From NCBI RefSeq assembly GCF_001506075.1, contig NZ_KQ947475.1, positions 661,799 through 725,798 of the forward strand: 64,000 nucleotides of DNA, given 5' to 3'. A program made the translations under genes and the position numbers. Origin of the DNA: Vibrio sp. MEBiC08052. GTDB taxonomy: Bacteria; Pseudomonadota; Gammaproteobacteria; Enterobacterales; Vibrionaceae. Below are positions 1-6,748 of the stretch, piece after piece. Each line of letters starts with the position of its first letter. The first letter of the stretch is position 1. The notes below the pieces were generated by a model, which did no database searches, was not told where the DNA came from, and was given only the letters and a program-made list of their open reading frames with translations.

Positions 1-31
1 ACTATTTTATATCTTCGCTTTTAGCGATTAC

Positions 32-122
<91 letters not shown>

Positions 123-135
123 TTTATGCAAAACG

Positions 136-163
136 AAACCCGCTCATTGAAGCGGGTTTTTTG
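136..163 (+). terminator. Rho-independent terminator of tRNA-Trp
   Basis: AAACCCGCT pairs with AGCGGGTTT around a 6-base loop and is followed by a T run. A near-identical hairpin lies at the other end of the element (14554-14577). Confidence 0.85.
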
Positions 164-183
164 TATCTTGAGAGGGAACAGGG

Positions 184-212
184 TTGACACAGATCTGTGT
201 GATGAGTAATTT
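184..212 (+). promoter_or_regulatory. Sigma70-like promoter with an embedded 14-bp palindrome
   Basis: TTGACA (184-189) is followed after 17 bases by TAATTT (207-212). The perfect palindrome ACACAGATCTGTGT (187-200) overlaps the -35 box and the spacer, as an operator would. The promoter lies inside the element just past attL and points at the small gene at 428. About 215 bases of leader separate the two. Confidence 0.5.
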
Positions 213-427
213 TTGAATCCACAGGTTTAGAACCCTGTTTTCTATTTGGCGTATGAACTAATTAAGGTTTGTACGGCTTTGCCATATTAAATTATGGTGA
301 GTTGGATGAGGGCGCTTCGTGCGCACCGTTTCCAAGTAGGCGGGGTTCTAACCTTATTCAGCTCACCACCCTCAGTTTAGAGCCTTTGCGGTGGTGTATT
401 GGTTATCTTTTTATACTTGGGGTTCTT

Positions 428-595
428 ATGCCAGAAACCAAACCGGAAAGACTCGACTTAGCCCATACCGCGCGTTTACATCTTATCGATTTAATTGCTT
501 ACGCTAAGCAAGATGATTTACATGAATTAAGAGAAGTGTTGGTTTATCTCAATAATCTGATCACATTTGATGAGCAGGAAAATCCACAGAGATAA
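428..595 (+). CDS. Small hypothetical protein of the prophage left end (55 aa)
   Basis: I do not recognise the family. The product is short, soluble and rich in charged residues, with the central stretch LHELREVLVYLNNL likely to be amphipathic helix. A decayed relative (LYELREVSGYVNNM) lies just outside the other end of the element at 14613-14760, which supports this as a real conserved gene and points to the ATG at 428. A longer reading from a TTG at 269 is possible but runs through a leader able to form hairpins. The gene reads away from attL behind a consensus-like promoter at 184, so it may be expressed in the lysogen. It converges on the cargo pair at 639-1336. Confidence 0.6.
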   Translation: MPETKPERLDLAHTARLHLIDLIAYAKQDDLHELREVLVYLNNLITFDEQENPQR

Positions 596-621
596 AAAAA
601 GGCTCACGATATGTGAGCCTT
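593..621 (-). terminator. Bidirectional terminator between convergent cargo genes
   Basis: AAGGCTCAC and GTGAGCCTT form a 9-bp perfect stem around GATAT. The leftward transcript then enters a run of seven or more U, so it mainly ends the 968/639 pair. It can also stop transcription from 428. Confidence 0.85.
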
Positions 622-638
622 AAATCATTTGAATTCTA

Positions 639-968
639 TTATCTTGCCCAATATCCGTAAGGGATTCTACGGGGATCACTTGGAAGTTTTCTCAGTGTAT
701 ATTCATCTTGTAGGTACATTCTTTCAAAATTATGCTGTCTTGCACCGTATGATGGTAATTCCCTTAGAATATTAACAATATGCTGCACTGGCGGTGAATT
801 AAAACGATATCCATTACTTAGAAGCTCTTCTAGTACAGGGTGAACTTCCTTATATATTCTATCTGCATCATCAACAGATTTGATTCGGCCATACATTGCC
901 ATGAGCAATTTTCCAGCTGGTCCCGCTTTTGATGCTTCTTTTGCAAGAATAGATAAATTGATTGCCAT
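639..968 (-). CDS. Hypothetical soluble protein, second gene of left cargo pair (109 aa)
   Basis: No family is recognised. The product is hydrophilic and predicted mostly helical, with a basic C-terminal third (RKLPSDPRRIPYGYWAR). There is no signal peptide or membrane segment. Its ATG shares one base with the stop of the upstream membrane-protein gene (TAATG), so the two are translationally coupled and may act as a pair, for example membrane sensor and cytoplasmic effector. The pair lies downstream of the virion operon's terminator and is more AT-rich than the virion genes, so it looks like acquired cargo. A superinfection-exclusion or host-modifying role is inference only. Confidence 0.65.
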   Translation of the reverse strand: MAINLSILAKEASKAGPAGKLLMAMYGRIKSVDDADRIYKEVHPVLEELLSNGYRFNSPPVQHIVNILRELPSYGARQHNFERMYLQDEYTLRKLPSDPRRIPYGYWAR

Positions 969-1336
969 TATTTTCTATTTCTCCATAGTAATAATGAAAT
1001 GAAAATAGAGAACATTAAATCTAACAAATAATATAATAACCAGTATGAAGGCGGTGTTTGATCCGAATACTCATATATCGGGTATAAATGTTCTAGTGAA
1101 GTAATGAGTGGAAAAGCAATGCACAGTATTTTAGCTTCTGTATTATTTAATACTTTGCCATATCGCCAACAGGCGAATAAAGATGCGATAATATAATACA
1201 TGACTATAGATGAGAGGAATGTTGATATTTTTTCAATACTGTTGCCAACGTATAAGACAGCATACATCACAGATAAAGCTATAATGATAAAAAAGAATAA
1301 AGTACCAGATATCTTTGAGTCTTTACTCATTGACAT
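968..1336 (-). CDS. Hypothetical four-helix membrane protein, first gene of left cargo pair (122 aa)
   Basis: The chosen start (MSMSKDSKIS) follows a GAGG ribosome site five bases upstream. Four hydrophobic segments are visible: GTLFFFIIIALSVMYAVLY, an MYYIIASLFACW segment, a shorter AKILCIAFPLITSL stretch, and a C-terminal WLLYYLLDLMFSIFISLLLW segment. The protein ends in RNRK, as expected for a cytoplasmic tail. It is coupled by TAATG to the soluble protein at 639-968. It follows the late-operon terminator at 1456-1484, so it should have its own promoter in the AT-rich 1340-1455 gap. No family is recognised. Confidence 0.65.
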   Translation of the reverse strand: MSMSKDSKISGTLFFFIIIALSVMYAVLYVGNSIEKISTFLSSIVMYYIIASLFACWRYGKVLNNTEAKILCIAFPLITSLEHLYPIYEYSDQTPPSYWLLYYLLDLMFSIFISLLLWRNRK

Positions 1337-1455
1337 AAAAGCCTCACAAAATAAGTAAAAAGAATAACTTGCCTGAATGTTAACATTTAACAAATAAACT
1401 ACCTACTACTAAGACTCTTGTCTGTAGTTAATGAGTTAAGAGCGAGATTTTAGTC

Positions 1456-1484
1456 CCAAAATAAACCCACTAACTTGTGGGTTT
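1456..1484 (-). terminator. Terminator of the leftward virion operon
   Basis: AAACCCAC pairs with GTGGGTTT around a 6-base loop, and the leftward strand continues TTTATTTT. The stem overlaps the stop codon of the 44-aa gene at 1470. The rightward strand also ends in a T-rich run. Confidence 0.75.
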
Positions 1485-1604
1485 TGTTAATTTTTGAGCT
1501 TCAAGCTTTAAAAGCCTCTTTTCATGACTTAACCACATGATCAGCGGAATGAGTAATGAAGGGGGAAAGCCAATGCTTGTCAGGTATTGAAAGAGTTCTG
1601 TCAC
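1470..1604 (-). CDS. Small one-helix membrane protein, last gene of virion operon (44 aa, GTG start)
   Basis: The frame begins with GTG overlapping the preceding stop (GTGA), the same coupling used by its neighbours. The product has one hydrophobic segment (about residues 8-24, FQYLTSIGFPPSLLIPLIMW) followed by a charged helical tail (SHEKRLLKLEAQKL). Position at the distal end of the operon, after a possible holin, would suit a lysis accessory protein or a minor virion membrane protein. Assignment rests on coupling and topology only. Confidence 0.5.
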   Translation of the reverse strand: MTELFQYLTSIGFPPSLLIPLIMWLSHEKRLLKLEAQKLTKPTS

Positions 1605-1822
1605 TTAAATTCATCCCTCAGTGTTTCCCAGATACCAATGAATACAGGGGCAGCGGTACCAATTAAACCACCATAGTGAACCCCGTCCGGTGTGATACTG
1701 GCGGTTAACAGTTCAGGATGACCAACAGCCAGTGCAACCCCTGCACCAATTAGCGCGAATCCCTTTTTTGTTGAGGCTTGGTTGATATCAATGCCTAGTT
1801 TATCTTTGAAAAAGTCACTCAT
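1601..1822 (-). CDS. Small membrane protein, possible holin or virion membrane protein (73 aa)
   Basis: The product starts with a charged segment (MSDFFKDKLGID) and has two moderately hydrophobic stretches, GFALIGAGVALAVG and GGLIGTAAPVFIGIW, ending in charged residues. Two short helices in about 70 residues are compatible with a class II holin, but also with the small proteins of the internal membrane of PM2-like virions. It is coupled to both neighbours by 4-base overlaps. Confidence 0.6.
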   Translation of the reverse strand: MSDFFKDKLGIDINQASTKKGFALIGAGVALAVGHPELLTASITPDGVHYGGLIGTAAPVFIGIWETLRDEFK

Positions 1823-1917
1823 AGTAATTTACTCTTCTTTAAGTATTTGATGGTATACGCTGCCAGAATCGCACCGGCAACCGACAGGGCGATCCGCTTC
1901 ATGTCTTGCTTTGTCAT
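1819..1917 (-). CDS. Micro-membrane protein (32 aa)
   Basis: The frame has ATGA overlaps with both the transglycosylase gene upstream and the 73-aa gene downstream, which makes it a convincing gene despite its size. It has a basic N terminus (MTKQDMKR), one hydrophobic helix (IALSVAGAILAAYTI) and a basic tail (KYLKKSKLL). Corticovirus-type virions carry many such proteins in the lipid membrane under the capsid. Confidence 0.6.
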   Translation of the reverse strand: MTKQDMKRIALSVAGAILAAYTIKYLKKSKLL

Positions 1918-2375
1918 GCCATTGCAACCCCTTGTTGTGCCATGCTCAGGCCGTAGTAATTGCCGACCTCTTTACGGCTCATTGCATAAAGCAGGTGGGC
2001 GAGTTGGTCGTTATCATTGACATCAATTGTCTGATTCGGAGCAATCCCCGTCCATTGGCTGATTTGCTGCACATAGAGTGCGGTGTCATTTTCATTGTCT
2101 GGCGCGAACCGATAAATCATTTGACTGAGTGTTTTATATCCTTGGCGGCTGTAACTTCTGAGTATCCGTGCGCCAGCTCGAAAGCCATAGACCGGATGTT
2201 TGAACTCCTCGAATTCTTTATCACGGTTGAGTGCCGATTTCCCTTCCCAGTCATTCGAAGAGTCTCGAATGTTGAGCGGGTTATTGTTACGAACGCCACG
2301 CGGCAAAGTTGCCCGATAAAGCATATAGGTGAGTCCTCCTGCTCCGATAAAAATTAAAACTGCTTTCAGTGTCAT
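1914..2375 (-). CDS. Virion-type lytic transglycosylase / peptidoglycan hydrolase (153 aa)
   Basis: An N-terminal membrane anchor (about residues 2-20) is followed by RGVRNNNPLNIR (residues 26-37). That motif marks a family of phage structural lysins often annotated as structural protein P5. The rest (NDWEGK, FKHPVYGFRAGARIL, SYSRQGY, YVQQISQWTGI) agrees with a lysozyme-like fold. It probably opens the cell wall during genome entry or exit, as P7 is proposed to do in PM2. The ATG at 2375 gives a normal anchor at the N terminus; the frame stays open further upstream but would overlap the spike gene by more than 200 bases. Confidence 0.8.
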   Translation of the reverse strand: MTLKAVLIFIGAGGLTYMLYRATLPRGVRNNNPLNIRDSSNDWEGKSALNRDKEFEEFKHPVYGFRAGARILRSYSRQGYKTLSQMIYRFAPDNENDTALYVQQISQWTGIAPNQTIDVNDNDQLAHLLYAMSRKEVGNYYGLSMAQQGVAMA

Positions 2376-2385
2376 GGTTATGGCC

Positions 2386-3222
2386 TTATGCCAGTGGGAT
2401 TTCTGCATCAAACCGCAGCCCGGTAACACTCGGATCTGCCCCTCTGGGCGTCGCTCTTCCGGTGATATAAACCCGTTTTCCGCTTGACCACGTACCGATA
2501 TTCGGGGCTGGGTTGAAGTCCTTATAACTGTTATATCCAGCGGTTGGCTTGGTGCGCATCTGTACCGGCAGGGTGATTTCAATATATGCCCAGCGCATGC
2601 CGCCAACTTCAGTCAGCGTCGCGTTGACTTTGCTGCCGACATCGTAATAACGTTCCCAGCACCGTAAACGGTTGAGTGCTCTGTCTGGTTCCTGATAGGG
2701 AAGCGGTCGCTCTCCCTCATTGAGAACAACTTTTCGGGCATCACTCGGGACATCAATCCGCCAGTGCCCCGATGACGGGCTGGTCAGTTGTACTGTTGTG
2801 ACGTTCTCACCGGACAGCGTGTAAATGGTATCCGGCTTGTATTGTCCGCTTTCAACCATCTGAGCAATTCCGTTTTCCGTTTTACACCAGCAATCATAAC
2901 CATACTGACCCGTTTCAAGCGTTGACCACTGGCCGTTGAAATTCCGTTGTTTTTCCTGAAAATTTGGATTGATCAGAATGTTTTTGACGCAAAGGAGCTG
3001 ACTGAAACTTGCCAGCTCTGCAATCATGCTTTCCAGCGCTGCATCTTTTGCGGTTAGAGCCTGTGTTTTTTCTGCTAGGGTCTGGTCTGAATTTTTCAGG
3101 CTCAGAATATCCATGACAAGCTGCTTATCTTTGTCCGACAGCGTGGTGAGCTTTTCACTCAGACCGATAATGTCATCAATACCGTTTTGAGGTTGATTGA
3201 ATACAGGATTAATAATATTCAT
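2386..3222 (-). CDS. Spike / receptor-binding protein candidate (278 aa)
   Basis: The N-terminal 90 residues are helical and coiled-coil-like (LSEKLTTLSDKDKQL, LAEKTQALTAKDAALES). From about residue 82 the pattern ILINPNFQEKQRN, YGYDCWC, QLTSPSSGHWRIDV and LNRLRCWERYYDVGS is typical of the beta-sandwich modules in phage tail-fibre and adhesion proteins. A stalk plus a carbohydrate-binding-like head fits the vertex spike, comparable in role to P1 of PM2. It overlaps the upstream gene by ATGA and sits ahead of the wall hydrolase. Confidence 0.6.
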   Translation of the reverse strand: MNIINPVFNQPQNGIDDIIGLSEKLTTLSDKDKQLVMDILSLKNSDQTLAEKTQALTAKDAALESMIAELASFSQLLCVKNILINPNFQEKQRNFNGQWSTLETGQYGYDCWCKTENGIAQMVESGQYKPDTIYTLSGENVTTVQLTSPSSGHWRIDVPSDARKVVLNEGERPLPYQEPDRALNRLRCWERYYDVGSKVNATLTEVGGMRWAYIEITLPVQMRTKPTAGYNSYKDFNPAPNIGTWSSGKRVYITGRATPRGADPSVTGLRFDAEIPLA

Positions 3223-3830
3223 GATTTCACTCCGGTAACGGTCAGGCGTGCATGGGTGGCACTGGCGTTATAGGCGTACAGCTCCCCTGAAAAATCCAAT
3301 GAGACAGAACCAACTGCATTGCTGCTTCCCATCACCATCAGGCCGCGATTGCTGGACACATTGAAGTCACCAATACGTAATGTTGTGACTTCATCACTGA
3401 TGACCTGAATTGTCAGTTGACGATACCCGCCCGTGGTCAGTCTGGCTTTTTCGCCAGCGGCAATTTCAATATCTGGCTGAGTGGTCATGGCAGATGGGGA
3501 AATCAGTTCTACTTTTTGCCCGTCAGTGACCGTGACCTTTGCATTAAATTTCAACGGCTCAATGATCCGCTGAACAACCAGCCCCGATGTTGAGGCCGGT
3601 TTGTGCTCTAAGTCTGAAATCTGATAGTCAAAATTCACGGTGTCGGGTGAATGATGCGTCAGAAACATATTTTCAAACTCAGTGACCTGAATCCGGTCAC
3701 CGGATTCAAGCCGCTGCGGTTTCAGACCGTCGGCAGAAATAAAAACCGGTGCCGTCGTTGACCGGACAATCAAATATTTTCCCCGTCCCCCGACAGAGAT
3801 CGGGGTTTCAGTATTGGGTTGTAAAATCAT
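3219..3830 (-). CDS. Beta-rich structural protein, probable vertex/penton or base component (203 aa)
   Basis: The sequence is almost entirely short alternating beta segments with no membrane helix (GKYLIVRSTTAPVFIS, FNAKVTVTDGQKVELIS, QLTIQVISDEVTTLRI). It lies directly before the spike gene and overlaps it. In tailless icosahedral phages such a protein would form the vertex that holds the spike. Two adjacent ATG codons exist (3833 and 3830); I prefer the second because of its distance from GGGGA. No family is recognised. Confidence 0.55.
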   Translation of the reverse strand: MILQPNTETPISVGGRGKYLIVRSTTAPVFISADGLKPQRLESGDRIQVTEFENMFLTHHSPDTVNFDYQISDLEHKPASTSGLVVQRIIEPLKFNAKVTVTDGQKVELISPSAMTTQPDIEIAAGEKARLTTGGYRQLTIQVISDEVTTLRIGDFNVSSNRGLMVMGSSNAVGSVSLDFSGELYAYNASATHARLTVTGVKS

Positions 3831-4306
3831 CATTTTCCCCTTAGTGCTACAACACCCAGAACACCACCGACCACACAGGCCGCGATTGCAAACTGAGTCA
3901 GGTAACTACGGTTATCTAGTCCGGTTTGCTCGCGCTGTTTGGCGGCATCTGCAACGGCAAGGGCGGTGCGTGTGTTTTCACTGGCCTGATTTGCAACTGT
4001 CTTGATTGCATCAATGGCGCTTTTATTGGCTGACAGGGACTTTTCACCAAATGAAAGCGCTTCTTTCAGCGAGTCTTTGCCGAAAGATAAAGCCTCTTTG
4101 GTGGTGTCTGCACTGGTCTCAAGGGCTTGTTTGGCGGTCTCTTTTGCTGCATTGACCGCCCCTTGATCGGTGACGGTAATATTACCGACACTGCCCTGAA
4201 TACCACTCAGAAGCACCCCGAGATTATCGCCCTGTACTGCATTGGTGCCGCTGACGGTAGTTGTATTGGTTGTGTTACTGCTGCTTGTCTTTCCTCCGCC
4301 ACCCAT
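3830..4306 (-). CDS. Membrane-anchored helical structural protein (158 aa)
   Basis: The N terminus is low in complexity (MGGGGKTSSSNTTNTTTVSG). A long Ala/Lys/Glu-rich helical region follows with repeated heptad-like units (KDSLKEALSFGEKSL, SFGKDSLKEALSF), and a C-terminal hydrophobic helix (FAIAACVVGGVLGVVAL) ends in RGK. The start at 4306 is set by a GGAGGT ribosome site and a TAATG overlap with the gene upstream. It is probably a virion protein linking membrane and capsid. Confidence 0.6.
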   Translation of the reverse strand: MGGGGKTSSSNTTNTTTVSGTNAVQGDNLGVLLSGIQGSVGNITVTDQGAVNAAKETAKQALETSADTTKEALSFGKDSLKEALSFGEKSLSANKSAIDAIKTVANQASENTRTALAVADAAKQREQTGLDNRSYLTQFAIAACVVGGVLGVVALRGK

Positions 4307-4719
4307 TAACAGACACCTCCGAATTGCAGACACAAGACCGATTCATCACCATGAGTTTCAGTGATAACAAAACCAAATCGTTTTAAGATCCGTGTCATGC
4401 CCTGACGCACTGTGTGATATTTCACGCATTGATACCCCTGAGAGCGAACCGCATCAATGATGACGGGTGCCGCTTGTTTGAGTCCCTTGCCGGTCAGCGC
4501 CAGAATCAGATATTCGTTTTGTTCGGTGACATAACCGACGAAGCGTACCGCAACCCCTTTGCCTTTGAGTTGGTAAAAGCTGGCACGTTTACAGGTAACA
4601 GCATCACAGCAAAACATATACTCATATTTGGCATCCGGAACACGATTGAAAGCCGGACGAAGCAAAGCCAACTGAGCTTTGATGTCAGCCCGATTCGGGC
4701 GGATAAGCGTCAATTTCAT
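4306..4719 (-). CDS. Unknown protein of the virion operon, possibly GNAT-like (137 aa)
   Basis: The product is soluble and alternates strands and helices (MKLTLIRPNRADIKAQL, KGKGVAVRFVGYVTEQNEYLILAL, KRFGFVITETHGDES). The order of a sensing strand, long helices and a final GF-x-strand unit recalls acetyltransferase (GNAT) folds, but no acetyl-CoA loop can be picked out with certainty. It is the only non-membrane, non-beta protein among the capsid genes. It might modify or assemble virion proteins. It is coupled to both neighbours. Confidence 0.5.
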   Translation of the reverse strand: MKLTLIRPNRADIKAQLALLRPAFNRVPDAKYEYMFCCDAVTCKRASFYQLKGKGVAVRFVGYVTEQNEYLILALTGKGLKQAAPVIIDAVRSQGYQCVKYHTVRQGMTRILKRFGFVITETHGDESVLCLQFGGVC

Positions 4720-4937
4720 TTCTTCACCACCACAAACGTAATTGCAGCAATCACAAGGAGCATCGGCAGGTTTTGCATCAAACGTTGTCCCGCACTGCCG
4801 CTAAAATTAATCGCTCCGTTGGTGATCCCCCCGATTGAATTTCTGGCGGTTGCCGTCGCATCACCGGCAGCACCACCGCCCGCATTAATTGGCATGGTGC
4901 CGGAGTTTGTCAGTCCGCCTGTGAGAGTTGGGATCAT
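4716..4937 (-). CDS. Small virion membrane protein (73 aa)
   Basis: A Gly/Ala/Ser/Asn-rich N-terminal part (GGLTNSGTMPINAGGGAAGD) is followed by one C-terminal hydrophobic helix (LPMLLVIAAITFVVV) ending in KK. It overlaps its neighbours by ATGA. The layout of a flexible outer part plus a tail anchor matches that of the 88-aa protein at 5103 and suits proteins of an internal virion membrane. Confidence 0.6.
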   Translation of the reverse strand: MIPTLTGGLTNSGTMPINAGGGAAGDATATARNSIGGITNGAINFSGSAGQRLMQNLPMLLVIAAITFVVVKK

Positions 4938-5092
4938 TTCATCTCCTTAACCAGCCGGTAAGCGAGATAGCATCCGCCCCCAATCGCTGACAGTTTGACT
5001 AACTTCCCCACACCGGAGCCAGCCCAGAAGCCGCCCCCGAACCCTAATGCCCCTGTTGCAAGGGGGATCAGATAAATCAATGGTAATGGCAT
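4934..5092 (-). CDS. Small virion membrane protein (52 aa)
   Basis: The frame runs from an ATG preceded by AAGGGGG to a TGA that overlaps the next start (ATGA). It encodes a hydrophobic protein with two weak helices, PLPLIYLIPLATGALGFGGG and LVKLSAIGGGCYLAYRLV, and a basic end. No family is recognised; it is probably a component of the virion membrane. Confidence 0.6.
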   Translation of the reverse strand: MPLPLIYLIPLATGALGFGGGFWAGSGVGKLVKLSAIGGGCYLAYRLVKEMK

Positions 5093-5102
5093 TGATACCC
5101 CC

Positions 5103-5369
5103 TTATTTTTTAGCCGCTATGACCACAATCCCAATCAGGAGTAAGGCACCGAGACCGCCCCCGATATACAGGAGGGTCTTGTCATTACCTTGTGATGTCG
5201 GTGTGACTTTGTTGCCGTTATCATCGGCCTGATGGGTTGCCTGTGGTTGCGTGTTGGCGTTGACCGAACTGTTATCACTGGTTGCGGCTCCGACAAGGTT
5301 GTCGAAGCCTTCCCCGACACTATCGAGCAAGCCGGAGCCAAAATTACTTAAATCATCTAAGAACGCCAT
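5103..5369 (-). CDS. Virion membrane protein following the capsid gene (88 aa)
   Basis: The product has an amphipathic N-terminal region (FLDDLSNFGSGLLDSVGEGF), a hydrophilic Asn/Gln/Thr-rich middle and a C-terminal membrane helix (LLYIGGGLGALLLIGIVVIA) ending in AKK. It directly follows the capsid gene. The position and topology are comparable to the small membrane proteins P3 and P6 that contact the capsid lattice in PM2. This comparison is by layout, not by alignment. Confidence 0.6.
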   Translation of the reverse strand: MAFLDDLSNFGSGLLDSVGEGFDNLVGAATSDNSSVNANTQPQATHQADDNGNKVTPTSQGNDKTLLYIGGGLGALLLIGIVVIAAKK

Positions 5370-5379
5370 GATTGCCCCC

Positions 5380-6186
5380 TTACTTGATCAGGTCAGGGCG
5401 AACAATCTTGACGGACTCAACAATGATCGGGATCGAACCCACTGCACTATCGGTTTTCACCGTGAATTTCAGCTCATTGGTGTGCGCGGTCTGGAACAGT
5501 TCATCAATGAAATAACCACGCATAATCGGGTCAAAGTGATACATCCCTGATTGCCAGAATCGGCGGTTACGTTTGGCGCGCATCATTTCAACTGCGCGGG
5601 TTGTGTCATACACCTTGATATAATCGCGGTGAATTTCGAGTGAGTTCACAGTTTCTGACAAGAAATGCATCCGACGAACCAGCAGCAGCGGACCCGAGAC
5701 CAAATCAAGAAACTCATTCTCTGTTGATGTCGCTTGCATGGTTTGCTTTTTGATTTGCGGTACAACAATACGCACCCCTTGTGCAGGGGAGACCGTCGCA
5801 TGACCTTTGAGCACGACGCCCGGCGCGCTGCCGCTGGCATCCGGTGCAATTTCTACTTCAAGGATAATATTGTCTCCGGCCTCAGTCACAAGGGCGGTGT
5901 AACGCATCCCGTTTTTAGTCTTGGCGGTAATGTCAGCCAGTGGAATATGATAAAAACCATCAATCGACGGCATCCCTTTGTAGGCTTCAAGGGATTTCAT
6001 TAACTTCCCGTCAAGGACAATGATTTCATCACCGTTTAAAGTAATCGAAACCCGTTTGATCTGCTCTGGTGACAGGTTGGTTTCAAGAAAGATTTCTTCA
6101 TAAACGGGTCCGGTCGGGATCACCATTGAGGCTTTTTCCCCGTAGGCAACGCCCGTAAACGAATTAAGTCGCATCACTGAATTCAT
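5380..6186 (-). CDS. Major capsid protein candidate, double-jelly-roll type (268 aa)
   Basis: The length (268) is almost that of PM2 capsid protein P2. The start also resembles P2 as I remember it: a short N-terminal arm, then PTGPVYEEIFLETNLSPEQI with KRVSITLNGDEI, where P2 has a similar GQTYEVIDL...PSQIKNVRVELDG pattern. The protein is beta-rich with no membrane helix. It is preceded by a strong ribosome site (GGGGAGA). The gene sits between the packaging ATPase and the small membrane proteins, the usual place for the capsid gene in this virus class. A structure prediction would settle the two-jelly-roll fold. Confidence 0.7.
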   Translation of the reverse strand: MNSVMRLNSFTGVAYGEKASMVIPTGPVYEEIFLETNLSPEQIKRVSITLNGDEIIVLDGKLMKSLEAYKGMPSIDGFYHIPLADITAKTKNGMRYTALVTEAGDNIILEVEIAPDASGSAPGVVLKGHATVSPAQGVRIVVPQIKKQTMQATSTENEFLDLVSGPLLLVRRMHFLSETVNSLEIHRDYIKVYDTTRAVEMMRAKRNRRFWQSGMYHFDPIMRGYFIDELFQTAHTNELKFTVKTDSAVGSIPIIVESVKIVRPDLIK

Positions 6187-6197
6187 ACGCTCTCCCC

Positions 6198-6311
6198 TTA
6201 ACCGATCGCGTCTTCAACAGAATCAACGTTATTTGATGCCCAGACCACGCCAGCGGCAACCACAGCGGCAATCAGGCCGACCACGGCGATATTCTTTGCG
6301 GATAACTTCAT
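6198..6311 (-). CDS. Micro-membrane protein ahead of the capsid gene (37 aa)
   Basis: The ATG follows GGAGC by five bases. The product is a single helix (NIAVVGLIAAVVAAGVVW) between a basic N terminus (MKLSAK) and an acidic tail (NNVDSVEDAIG). The stop overlaps the ribosome site of the capsid gene, so both are probably translated together. It is likely a virion membrane protein. Confidence 0.6.
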   Translation of the reverse strand: MKLSAKNIAVVGLIAAVVAAGVVWASNNVDSVEDAIG

Positions 6312-6322
6312 TTTTGCTCCAA

Positions 6323-6348
6323 TAAAAAACCGCCCAACATTAGGCGGT
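6323..6348 (-). terminator. Terminator of the lectin-like gene inside the virion operon
   Basis: On the leftward strand ACCGCC pairs with GGCGGT across an 8-base loop and is followed at once by TTTTTTA. It ends just upstream of the ribosome site of the 37-aa gene, so it should separate the 6461-6748 gene from the capsid genes. Confidence 0.75.
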
Positions 6349-6363
6349 CTGTATCAAAGCACA

Positions 6364-6376
6364 CGATTGACAATCG
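6364..6376. promoter_or_regulatory. Dyad in the candidate late-promoter region
   Basis: CGATTGACAATCG is a perfect dyad around one base. A related half (CCGATTGTGAATCCGG) lies 12 bases further right. They lie upstream of the capsid genes, where a new promoter would be needed if the terminator at 6323 works. No clear -35/-10 pair is visible. This may be the binding site of a late regulator. Confidence 0.3.
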
Positions 6377-6460
6377 ATTCCTAACCCGATTGTGAATCCG
6401 GTTTAGAATAAATGCGATAAAAGTCACATTTTATGGGGTGTATGACATTAAGTATTATTC

Positions 6461-6748
6461 TCAACTGTACGCTACAAAGTTAAAAGCAGCCTCTTTTGTA
6501 TCACCACTCAGGTTTTCGATACTGAGAGTAAAGCCACTGGTTGAAACATTTTTTAATGAGACTGATACGGTATAGGTCTCGCTAGAAAAGTCCGATGTAT
6601 CAGGAGTAGCAATCACGACAGGGGTTGATGTAAATTTACCTGAATCGAAAAATACTTTATAAAGCCCGTTACTATGTTTTTCTGATTGAAAACCACTACC
6701 GATTTCTACTGTACCGCTGGAAGATACTTTTCCTATTAATTGAGTCAT
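6461..6748 (-). CDS. Lectin-like / receptor-binding-like protein, probable moron (95 aa)
   Basis: The start at 6748 follows GGAG at a normal distance. The product is all-beta and carries a pattern seen in H-type-lectin-like and phage-fibre C-terminal modules: YKVFFDSGKFTSTPVVIATP, YTVSVSLKNVSTSGFTLSI, then AAFNFVAYS. It has no signal peptide or membrane segment. It lies alone between the packaging ATPase and the capsid genes with non-coding, AT-rich DNA on both sides and its own terminator, which is how an inserted moron gene looks. It might be a host-recognition accessory or a lysogeny-expressed gene. The family call is tentative. Confidence 0.5.
   Translation of the reverse strand: MTQLIGKVSSSGTVEIGSGFQSEKHSNGLYKVFFDSGKFTSTPVVIATPDTSDFSSETYTVSVSLKNVSTSGFTLSIENLSGDTKEAAFNFVAYS

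Noticed and set aside
269..427. N-terminal extension of the left-end small gene from a TTG codon
   Set aside because: The related remnant at 14613 matches only the part after 428, and the extension crosses hairpin-forming leader sequence.
1911..2357. Rightward 148-codon frame
   Set aside because: It is the reverse strand of the transglycosylase gene, which has a clear motif and operon coupling.
2376..2606. Longer start for the transglycosylase
   Set aside because: It would overlap the spike gene by over 200 bases and put a polar stretch before the membrane anchor.
4414..4950. Rightward 178-codon frame
   Set aside because: It is antisense to three coupled virion genes and has no ribosome site or recognisable domain.
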